Source of the DNA: Trichothermofontia sp964536415 | GTDB lineage: Bacteria; Cyanobacteriota; Cyanobacteriia; B231 | Direction: 5' to 3' | Length of the DNA: 23,005 nucleotides | Assembly: GCA_964536415.1 (NCBI GenBank) | Contig: CAZHXN010000068.1 | Location: 1 to 23,005 of the forward strand | Part shown: positions 17,259 to 23,005 of the stretch, in pieces | How the letters are laid out: each line of letters opens with the position of its first letter | Numbering within the stretch: the stretch's first letter is position 1 | Translations under genes and position numbers: made by a program | The notes under the pieces: model-generated | Database searches by the model: none | Told to the model about the DNA's origin: nothing | What the model saw: only the letters and a program-made list of their open reading frames with translations

Positions 17259-17304
17259 TTAACAGCAAGGCAGACCACCCTAATAACTCACAGAGGCAAC
17301 AACG

Positions 17305-17475
17305 ATGTACACCACCCAACTCGATAACGGCATTCTCAACAACTATGCCCAAGAGCCGGAAATGTACTACGCCACTTATCCCTCGGCGTTCCAGCAACAA
17401 CGGTATGCGCTGCAAGGGGGACTGGCGACGCTGTTTGTGACGGCGCTGGTGCTGCTCTCCTTCGGGATTCACTAA
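17305..17475 (+). CDS. psb34: Psb34-like photosystem II assembly protein (Ssl1498 family)
   Basis: Small thylakoid protein of 56 residues. A soluble N-terminal arm carries the family signature (LNNYAQEPEMYYATYPSA, then QQQRYALQGG), followed by one membrane helix (about residues 38-54) ending in SFGIH. In Synechocystis, Psb34 binds CP47-containing photosystem II assembly intermediates and competes with high-light-inducible proteins. A GAGG ribosome site sits 8 bases before the ATG. An HLR1 site upstream and a terminator at 17554-17583 make it a complete single-gene unit, which argues for a functional gene. Psb34 is normally chromosomal, so a plasmid copy would be unusual. The assignment is from sequence pattern; the family signature is distinctive. 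Confidence 0.82.
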   Translation: MYTTQLDNGILNNYAQEPEMYYATYPSAFQQQRYALQGGLATLFVTALVLLSFGIH

Positions 17476-17553
17476 AGGTTTTCCAAAGTTTTCGCTGATT
17501 AGATTGCTCCTTTTTGGTTGCTCCCTTTTCGGTTTTTGGAATTGAGGCTTGAG

Positions 17554-17583
17554 GCTCTGGCGGTTACTGTCAGAGCTTTTTTA
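17554..17583 (+). terminator. Rho-independent terminator of psb34
   Basis: Stem GCTCTGGC (17554-17561) pairs with GTCAGAGC (17569-17576) around a 7-base loop, with one G-U pair, and is followed directly by six T's. It lies 79 bases after the psb34 stop. Confidence 0.75.
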
Positions 17584-17832
17584 TTTGGGATGATGGCGAT
17601 CTCTGGGTTGCGCGGCGCGATCGCCCTTTCCCGGAAAAATCGACTCCCCATCCCCAGGGGGGTTCTGGCTATCAGGTGCCCTCCTATCCCAGCAAAATCT
17701 TCATTTGTTGGGATTTAATATCTTTAGACTAAGAGGGGAGAGTCTCTACGGTCAAAATGCTGCGTCCCTGGCCCGGTCTGGGGGTTGTCCTTGGGGTCTT
17801 GGGGTCAATCAGATTGCGCTTAGGAGGGGTAA
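17584..17832. other. Spacer between psb34 terminator and the next gene pair
   Basis: About 250 bases with no credible gene or clear promoter. It ends in a strong ribosome site, AGGAGG at 17822-17827, for the gene at 17833. Confidence 0.4.
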
Positions 17833-18333
17833 ATGCCGCGATTGCTACCGGAAAAGTGTCGCCTCTGTAGTAAGTTGGCTACCCCAGAGGCCCGCACGAA
17901 GGCGTGTTGGGAGGCCGCGTTGTGTCCCAGTCGCCGCTCCTATATCCGTCACCGTGACCGCCGTAATCTCGATCGCCGTCGGCAACGACGGTACGCCCTG
18001 TTGCAAGCTGAACCAGAACGGTTGAGGGTGTCGGCAGCAGTAGCCGATCTTATCTTGCAGGCCCCCTACGCCGTGTTGCATCTCTACCGGGGGGCTGTGG
18101 ATGCCCCCTTACATGCAATTGGGGGGGAGATTTGGCAGGGGGAGTCACCGGTGAGGCTGCTGCAACCGGTGCATTGTTGTGGGCTGACGGCGGGACAGGT
18201 GGAGGAGTATTTAGAAGAGGTGTTGCATCTGTTGTACGAGAGTTACGGGATTCGTAAGTTTGCGTCGCATCTGGAGTTGGAGCCAGGGTTGTGTCCAATT
18301 CGGCCTTGTCCGTTGCGCGGGGAGGAAGCTTGA
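17833..18333 (+). CDS. Uncharacterised protein with Cys-rich N-terminus
   Basis: Protein of 166 residues that I do not recognise. The N-terminus has KCRLCSK (Cys9, Cys12) and further Cys25 and Cys31, which could bind zinc, then a very basic stretch (SRRSYIRHRDRRNLDRRR) that could contact nucleic acid. The middle and C-terminal part is more acidic and helical (GLTAGQVEEYLEEVLHLLYE). A strong AGGAGG precedes the ATG. Its TGA overlaps the next gene's ATG in TGATG, so the two are co-translated and probably work together. A regulatory or plasmid-maintenance role is possible; nothing proves it. Confidence 0.6.
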   Translation: MPRLLPEKCRLCSKLATPEARTKACWEAALCPSRRSYIRHRDRRNLDRRRQRRYALLQAEPERLRVSAAVADLILQAPYAVLHLYRGAVDAPLHAIGGEIWQGESPVRLLQPVHCCGLTAGQVEEYLEEVLHLLYESYGIRKFASHLELEPGLCPIRPCPLRGEEA

Positions 18334-19040
18334 TGGATGAGAGGGGGGGAACTTTGCCGGTGCGCTTGGAGCGATCGCTCCAAGCCGTCGAAGCCGAACC
18401 GGAGCAGTTGTGTTTGCCGGGGGTGTTTGCGGTGTTGGACCAATCTTTACTGGGTTTGATGCCGGCGCAGCAGTTGCAGGTGGTAGGGGTGGTCTTCGAT
18501 CGCTTGGCCGGGGTGATTCAGCAGCGGTGTTGGCTACGGTTGGGAGATTTGCAGGCAAGTTTGCCAGCGTGGCAAGACGCGGTGAGTGAGGCGGGGCCAA
18601 TCATGCCGCTGGGATTTCCCGCGCGGTTTGTACGCCAGTCGATGGTGCTGAATTTAGGTAAGTTCGTGGCATGCCCTGAGTTGCCGGGGGTGGCAAGGGT
18701 CGTGGGTTCGGGGGGGGCCGAAGTGGATAAGAGGCGGGGGGTGGCAGCGTTGCCGGATGCGGCGGTGTCGGCAGGAGAAGTGCAGGAGCAGTTGATTGAA
18801 TGGGTCGGTTCGGATGAACCCCAGCAGTGGATTGCGGCGATCGTAGCGTACTTTGCGCAACCGCAGGCCCCCTTGGTGGTGGAGTTGGTGGAGTTGCAGC
18901 GCTCTCTCCAGTTACCGTTGGTGGCGGTGTGGATTGGGGTGTTGTTGGGCGGATTTCATTTGGAGCAGCGGGCTGATTTTTACGATGTGGCGGCGGTATG
19001 GGTGTCGCCTCTTGTGATCGCCAATCATCCCTTCCCTTAG
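18333..19040 (+). CDS. Uncharacterised protein, coupled to the preceding gene
   Basis: Protein of 235 residues without a motif I can name. It is rich in Leu, Val, Gln and Glu (QQLQVVGVVFDRLAGVIQQR, VVELVELQRSLQLP). The hydrophobic stretch near the C-terminus (VAVWIGVLLGGF) is too short to be a sure membrane segment. The ATG at 18333 overlaps the previous stop and has GGGGAGG just upstream, so a longer start at 18291 is unlikely. Codon use is G-rich, with runs of GGGG, unlike the AEP genes that follow. Ends about 200 bases before the AEP module. Confidence 0.55.
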   Translation: MDERGGTLPVRLERSLQAVEAEPEQLCLPGVFAVLDQSLLGLMPAQQLQVVGVVFDRLAGVIQQRCWLRLGDLQASLPAWQDAVSEAGPIMPLGFPARFVRQSMVLNLGKFVACPELPGVARVVGSGGAEVDKRRGVAALPDAAVSAGEVQEQLIEWVGSDEPQQWIAAIVAYFAQPQAPLVVELVELQRSLQLPLVAVWIGVLLGGFHLEQRADFYDVAAVWVSPLVIANHPFP

Positions 19041-19179
19041 CGGCTGCACTCAGCCCGTCGTCTTAATTGGCCTAGTCTACTTGTGTGTGCTAGATAACTT
19101 GTCTAATGTTCTATTGATCGGTTTAATAAGATTTGGCGACGCGCCCCACCATAAACTCAGAAAAAACAGTTTGATCAGT

Positions 19180-19197
19180 CTAAATCAATTGGTTTAG
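19180..19197. promoter_or_regulatory. Near-palindrome upstream of phnX, candidate operator
   Basis: CTAAATCAATTGGTTTAG is an 18-base palindrome apart from one mismatched pair. It lies about 50 bases before the phnX ATG, just upstream of an AT-rich stretch (TTTTAATTATATG, from 19218) that could hold the -10. The size and symmetry suit a dimeric repressor or activator. The regulator is not encoded nearby. Confidence 0.4.
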
Positions 19198-19247
19198 CAT
19201 AAAGCCCAAGAAGATTATTTTAATTATATGAAAATAAGGCGAAATCA

Positions 19248-19982
19248 ATGTCAAAAATTCAGCTAGTGGTTTTTGACATGGCTGGGACTACGGTCCAGGA
19301 TAAAGGCGAAGTACAGCGTTGTTTCTTTGATGCCATTCAAGATACCCCTCTAGAGGTAAGCGCTGAGGCGATTAACAGTATGATGGGATGGCCAAAGAAG
19401 CTGGTTTTCCAGACGCTTTGGCAACAATATTTGGGCGAGAGTCATCCTGATTATCTTGATGCGGTTGAGCATAGCTTTAATAAATTCAAACAAATTCTGG
19501 AAGAGCATTATCAAACACAATCAGTGCAACCAACAGAAGGATGTTTACCAGTTTTTCAATGGTTAAAATCCCAATCAATCCACATTGCTCTCAATACGGG
19601 CTTTTATCGAGAGGTCACTAACATCATTCTCGATCGCTTGGGTTGGAGCCAAGGTCTTGATCACCAATACGTGGGATCTGAAGCCTCAATGATTCAGGTA
19701 TCCGTCACACCATCCGAAATTTATAATAATGAGGGTCGGCCTGCTCCATTTATGATTCAGAAGGCCATGTATCGTTTAGGGATTCGTGATCCACAAGCTG
19801 TAATTCATATTGGGGATACACCGACCGATCTGGAAACAGGGCGTAATGCTAATTGTTTGCTATCATTAGCCGTCACAAATGGGAGCCATACAGAGACACA
19901 ATTAGCACCTTGCCCAAATGATGGTTTATTAGCCTCTCTGGCAGAGTTACCCAAGATTATCGAAGCTTATCAGCAGGAATGA
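19248..19982 (+). CDS. phnX: Phosphonoacetaldehyde hydrolase (phosphonatase) or close homologue
   Basis: HAD-superfamily enzyme of 244 residues that would split phosphonoacetaldehyde into acetaldehyde and phosphate. The phosphonatase hallmarks are visible: nucleophile Asp10 in FDMAGTT (DxAGT instead of the usual HAD DxDxT), Lys50 in MMGWPK, which aligns with the Schiff-base lysine of Bacillus PhnX (MGLLK), LNTGFYRE for motif II, Arg164 in EGRPAP where most HADs have Lys, and acidic Asp190/Asp194 in HIGDTPTDLETGRN. It may belong to the phosphonatase-like clade that travels with the FAD oxidase found next. It overlaps that oxidase by four bases (ATGA). The ribosome site is weak (AAGGCG). First gene of the AEP module. 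Confidence 0.85.
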   Translation: MSKIQLVVFDMAGTTVQDKGEVQRCFFDAIQDTPLEVSAEAINSMMGWPKKLVFQTLWQQYLGESHPDYLDAVEHSFNKFKQILEEHYQTQSVQPTEGCLPVFQWLKSQSIHIALNTGFYREVTNIILDRLGWSQGLDHQYVGSEASMIQVSVTPSEIYNNEGRPAPFMIQKAMYRLGIRDPQAVIHIGDTPTDLETGRNANCLLSLAVTNGSHTETQLAPCPNDGLLASLAELPKIIEAYQQE

Positions 19983-21194
19983 TAAGAGCGATGGGGATAG
20001 GCCACACTCAATCAACAGACATCGCGATCGTCGGTGCCGGTATTGTCGGTTTAGCTCATGCACTGGCTGCGGCTAAAGCGGGTCTTCGGGTAACCGTTTT
20101 TGAACGCCATGCCTACGCGGTAGGTGCCTCGATTCGTAACTTTGGCCTGATCTGGCCGATCGGCCAACCCCTGGGGCCTCGATACGATCGCGCCCTACGA
20201 TCACGGCAAATCTGGCTAGAACTGGCTGAACAGTCCCAGATCCGTCTGGATTGCGCCGGTTCTTTACATTTAGCCTATCGTCAGGATGAAGTAGCAGTTT
20301 TAGAAGAATTTATCGCTAAATCACAGAGTGCCCAGCCTTCAGTTAAACTTTTAAATCCTGTAGAAACTGCTGCTAAAAGCCCTGCGGTGAAGACGGATGG
20401 TTTGCTAGCGGCCCTTTGGAGTGAAACAGAGTTCATTGTTGATCCCCGTGAGGCTATCGGTCAATTGCCTGCCTTTTTAAGCGAGACCTATGGTGTTCAA
20501 TTTCGGTTTGGTCAGGCCGTTACTGAGATTACCTATCCTCATCTCATCGCCGGGGGCGATCGCTGGCAGGCTGACCATATTTTTGTGTGTAGTGGTGCTG
20601 ACTTTGAAACCTTGTATCCCCGGCATTACGCCCAGAGTGGCATGACTAAAGTCAAGTTACAAATGTTGCGCACCGTGCAACAGCCCCAGGGATGGCGATT
20701 AGGACCGGCCCTCTGTGGGGGATTAACACTGACCCATTATGCTGCCTTTGCCGATTGTCGATCGCTGCCCCAACTCCAGGCCAGAATTGCTCNNNNNNNN
20801 NNAAGATCAAGCGACTGATAGAGCACATAGAATTGCTCAGGAAACCCCCTATTTCCCCCAATGGGGTATTCACGTCATGGTTTCCCAGAATCCCCTGGGT
20901 GAGTTAATTATTGGGGATTCCCATGAGTCCAGTTTGAATCCTGAACCCTTTGATCAAGAGAGGATCAATCAATATATTCTGGATTACCTGAGTGGGTTAG
21001 CCCAGTTTCCCGATCCCACGATCACGGCTCGTTGGCATGGTATTTATGCAAAATTACCGGGACAAACCGAATGGATTGATCAGCCTGAGTCAGGCGTGAC
21101 TATTGTCAATGCGCTGAGTGGTGCAGGGATGACTCTATCCTTTGGACTCGCTGAATCTGTGCTGGCTAGTACGCTTGCAGTTACAAAAGTTTAA
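19979..21194 (+). CDS. FAD-dependent oxidoreductase of AEP catabolism, interrupted by an assembly gap
   Basis: DAO-family flavoenzyme. The N-terminus has the FAD-binding Rossmann motif IAIVGAGIVGLAHALAAAKAG and then FERHAYAVGASIRNFG. The C-terminus ends with the second FAD contact ALSGAGMTLSFGLAE. This family is recurrent beside phosphonatase and AEP transporters, and members (PbfC/PbfD type) are reported to oxidise AEP or N-methyl-AEP to phosphonoacetaldehyde, replacing the PhnW transaminase. Ten N's at 20793-20802 put the halves in different frames. Joining the shared AGAATTGCTC (20783-20792 = 20829-20838) gives one frame of 389 residues reading LQARIAQETPYFPQWGIHV. So the gene is probably intact in the organism. 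It starts inside the phnX stop. Its own stop lies in the first bases of a 74-bp repeat. Confidence 0.85.
20793..20828. other. Scaffold gap plus probable chimeric bases
   Basis: Ten N's followed by 26 bases (20803-20828) that do not fit the gene. The sequence resumes properly at a 10-base copy of the left flank. The estimated gap size is therefore wrong; the two contigs appear to overlap. Confidence 0.8.
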
Positions 21195-21263
21195 CTAATG
21201 AGGGGTTCGGGGAGCGATCGGTCCCGCGCTGTACCCGTAGGGTCAGCGTCGGGAGGATGTCAC
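21190..21263 (+). repeat. 74-bp dispersed repeat, copy 2, inside the AEP module
   Basis: Differs from 10869-10942 at one position. It starts within the last codon of the FAD oxidase, supplies its stop, and ends eight bases before the Pho box candidate. The strong hairpin could act as an attenuator or mRNA-stability element between the oxidase and the transporter genes, although no T-run follows. Confidence 0.75.
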
Positions 21264-21271
21264 TTTTCGGT

Positions 21272-21301
21272 CTTATTGTTCTAATTACCTGAACTTAACC
21301 T
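21272..21301 (+). promoter_or_regulatory. Candidate Pho box upstream of phnS
   Basis: Three octamers at an exact 11-base period: CTTATTGT (21272), AATTACCT (21283) and CTTAACCT (21294). The last is the perfect cyanobacterial Pho box unit; each of the others matches it at 5 of 8. Tandem octamers with 3-base spacers are the layout bound by the phosphate-starvation regulator SphR/PhoB. The site implies a separate start for phnS-phnT-phnU under phosphate limitation. Confidence 0.55.
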
Positions 21302-21423
21302 GATTGCAGTAGGTTATGGCAATACTAAGTCAATTCAAGGGGGCAGATTTTTTTGGTAAGAGATCTGTCCTTTATCGGTCTGTCTATGGTTTCATCTGCG
21401 ATCGCAGTTATCGTCAAAAGAAA

Positions 21424-22551
21424 ATGGTTAATCAACCGAAGTATCTTACGAAGTATCTTAATTTTCTGAAGCAATTCTTAGCCGCATTCGGCTTAGCCTT
21501 GCTGTTCGCTGCCTGTAGTGCAAGTCAGAACCAGGTTAGCAATCCTGCTACCGATGCTTCACCCGTTGCTTCCCCGGCAGCAACAGGAGGAGGAGCGACA
21601 GAGATTGTTGTTTATACTGCCCTGGAAGATGACCAACTGGCGGAGTACCTGCCCCTGTTTACGCAGAAGCATCCTGATATTAAGGTGAACACGGTGCGTG
21701 ACTCGACGGGGATTGTCACGGCTAAATTGCTGGCTGAGAAAGATAATCCACAAGCGGATGTGGTCTGGGGATTAGCCGCCTCGAGTCTGTTACTCGCAGA
21801 TGATGCCGGTTTACTGGAGCCTTATGCGCCTGCGGGTCTCGATCGCGTGGAAGCCAAACTCAAGGATAGTCGCACGCCCCCCCACTGGGTTGGGATTGAT
21901 GCCTGGATGTCAGCCTTTTGTGTGAATACGGTGGAGTTAGAAAAGCAAGGGTTGACCATGCCAACCAGTTGGGCTGATCTCACCAAGCCAGAATATAAAG
22001 GTAAATTGGTGATGCCGAATCCAGCCTCTTCGGGCACGGGCTATCTCTCGGTCTCAGCCATTCTGCAAATGCTGGGAGAAGAAAAAGGTTGGCAATACCT
22101 GGATGCGCTGCATGAGAACATGGCTCAGTATACCCATTCTGGTTCTAAGCCCTGTAAGATGGCGGGTGCCGGGGAATATCCGATCGGTATTTCTTTTGAT
22201 TACCGAGCTGTGAAACAAAAGAATGATGGTGAACCCATTGCTCCCGTCTTTCCCTCGGAAGGATCAGGTTGGGATATTGAGGCTAATGCCCTGATCAAAA
22301 AGCCGGAGATTAAGGATGCTTCAAAAGTCTTCTTAGATTGGGCAATTTCTGACGAAGTTTCTGAAAAGTATGCAGACAACTTTGGGATTACAGCCGTGAA
22401 AACCAATAAGCCAATTCCATCCGGTTTTCCGAGTGATCCAATGGCCCAACTTGCGAAAAATGACTTCGCCTGGGCTGCTAAAAATCGCGATCGCATCCTA
22501 GCGGAATGGACTAAGCGTTACGACTCGAAGTCTGAACCGAAGAAGAGTTAA
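21424..22551 (+). CDS. phnS: AEP-type ABC transporter substrate-binding lipoprotein (PhnS-like)
   Basis: Periplasmic binding lipoprotein of 375 residues. A lipoprotein signal peptide (hydrophobic AAFGLALLFAAC) puts the lipidated Cys at residue 31, followed by a Pro/Ala/Ser linker. The mature part is an iron/putrescine-type fold (IVVYTALEDDQLAEYLPLF, VVWGLAASSLLL, GIDAWMSAFCVNTVELEKQG, MPNPASSGTGYL), typical of the putative AEP-binding family PhnS2. It would deliver AEP to the fused permease. The ATG at 21424 is chosen because it begins directly at the signal peptide; an upstream ATG at 21316 would add 36 unlikely residues and start too near the Pho box. Ferric-iron binding proteins are close relatives, but the neighbours favour a phosphonate. 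Confidence 0.85.
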   Translation: MVNQPKYLTKYLNFLKQFLAAFGLALLFAACSASQNQVSNPATDASPVASPAATGGGATEIVVYTALEDDQLAEYLPLFTQKHPDIKVNTVRDSTGIVTAKLLAEKDNPQADVVWGLAASSLLLADDAGLLEPYAPAGLDRVEAKLKDSRTPPHWVGIDAWMSAFCVNTVELEKQGLTMPTSWADLTKPEYKGKLVMPNPASSGTGYLSVSAILQMLGEEKGWQYLDALHENMAQYTHSGSKPCKMAGAGEYPIGISFDYRAVKQKNDGEPIAPVFPSEGSGWDIEANALIKKPEIKDASKVFLDWAISDEVSEKYADNFGITAVKTNKPIPSGFPSDPMAQLAKNDFAWAAKNRDRILAEWTKRYDSKSEPKKS

Positions 22552-22827
22552 TCAGGCTTGGTTCTTGGCTCATCGATACCCAGTAGCGTCTCCGCCGGAG
22601 ACGCTATGCCAACGAAAGATAGGGCCGGGATAAGCATCCTGTCTCCTACTAAAGTAGACGCATCGTCGATCGACTCCGATGGCTGTCCCCTGTCCGATTG
22701 AGGTCTACTGATTCGGGTGATGCTGATAGCAGTTGTCAACCGGGTAGGTATTCTGGGGCCAAGCCTATCCCACGGCAATCGGGCAGTTGCTACTGAAATC
22801 TTCCCTGAAGTTTTAAGTATTTTTACT
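22552..22827. other. Intergenic region between phnS and phnT
   Basis: 276 bases, long for an operon spacer. It holds the dispersed palindrome at 22584-22606 and an AT-rich stretch (TTTTAAGTATTTTTACT) right before the ATPase ATG at 22828. No strong ribosome site is visible. An internal promoter is possible. Confidence 0.4.
22584..22606. repeat. Short dispersed palindrome
   Basis: Arms TAGCGTCTCCG and CGGAGACGCTA around a single C, a perfect inverted repeat of 11-base arms. This closely resembles the short GTAGCGTCTCC-type palindromes scattered in many cyanobacterial genomes. There is no T-tail, so it is not a standard terminator, but it could stabilise the upstream phnS message. Confidence 0.65.
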
Positions 22828-23005
22828 ATGTTTCTTACTGAAACCTCTGATGCTGATCCGGACACAAAAACACCTTATTTACAGATTGAAAACGTCAGTA
22901 AAGTATTCGATAAATTTGTTGCTATCCATGATATTTACTTAGATGTTTATCCCGGTGAGTTTGTCTGTCTTTTAGGACCGAGCGGCTGCGGAAAAACGAC
23001 CCTCT
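22828..23005 (+). CDS. phnT: ABC transporter ATPase (PhnT), 5' part; continues at window start
   Basis: N-terminal 59 residues of the ATPase: a short acidic leader (MFLTETSDADPDTKTP), the first strand YLQIENVSKVFDKFVAI, and Walker A LLGPSGCGKTTL, where the window stops. The last 13 bases equal 39-51 of the window, and the frame carries on into the protein ending at 1115 (178 + 1064 bases = 414 codons). This supplies exactly what the fragment at the window start lacks. Confidence 0.85.
   Translation, partial: MFLTETSDADPDTKTPYLQIENVSKVFDKFVAIHDIYLDVYPGEFVCLLGPSGCGKTTL

Noticed and set aside
18211..18600. Proline-rich - strand open frame
   Set aside because: Composition is the antisense of G-rich coding DNA, and it overlaps two better supported + strand genes.
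21316..21423. Longer N-terminus for the phnS product from the ATG at 21316
   Set aside because: It would bury the lipoprotein signal peptide 36 residues inside the protein and begin only 15 bases after the Pho box.

Overview
The window looks cyanobacterial. The octamer GCGATCGC (HIP1) recurs, for example at 670, 1414, 2349 and 5080. There is a Psb34-like photosystem II assembly gene behind a good HLR1 (RpaB) light-response site, a candidate cyanobacterial Pho box, and a replication protein resembling the CyRepA1 type of cyanobacterial plasmids. With parA/parB and a tyrosine recombinase, this suggests a plasmid of about 23 kb rather than a chromosome segment.

The two ends appear to join. The last 178 bases encode the first 59 residues of an ABC ATPase and stop inside Walker A. 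The first kilobase carries the rest of such an ATPase. Bases 22993-23005 equal bases 39-51, and joining there gives one in-frame 413-residue protein. Bases 1-38 do not fit and look like a chimeric contig end. A similar artefact surrounds the run of N at 20793: both flanks share the 10-mer AGAATTGCTC, and joining there restores one 389-residue FAD enzyme. The corrected circle would be about 22.9 kb.

Layout if circular: (1) 19248 to the end and on to 2919, + strand, is a 2-aminoethylphosphonate (AEP) module: phosphonatase-type HAD hydrolase, FAD-dependent amine oxidase, lipoprotein binding protein, ATPase and fused permease. No PhnW transaminase is present. (2) 3176-5425 is an unusual CBM20/SGNH/DUF1796 fusion. 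(3) 5545-8488, - strand, carries the recombinase and parB/parA, with two matching palindromes that may be partition sites. (4) 8631-10832 has a cupin protein and a PLP-dependent decarboxylase-like enzyme. (5) 10869-12522 has an IS200/IS605-type tnpB. (6) 12992-16351 is the large primase/helicase replication protein, with repeat-rich DNA on both sides. (7) 16853-19040 has a tnpB relic, psb34 and two uncharacterised genes.

Taken together, the plasmid would let its host import AEP or a methylated relative, oxidise it to phosphonoacetaldehyde and release phosphate, probably under phosphate-starvation control. It also carries a light-regulated photosystem II accessory gene. Several IS605-type right-end relics, including a 74-bp repeat inside the AEP module, show repeated TnpB-element activity.
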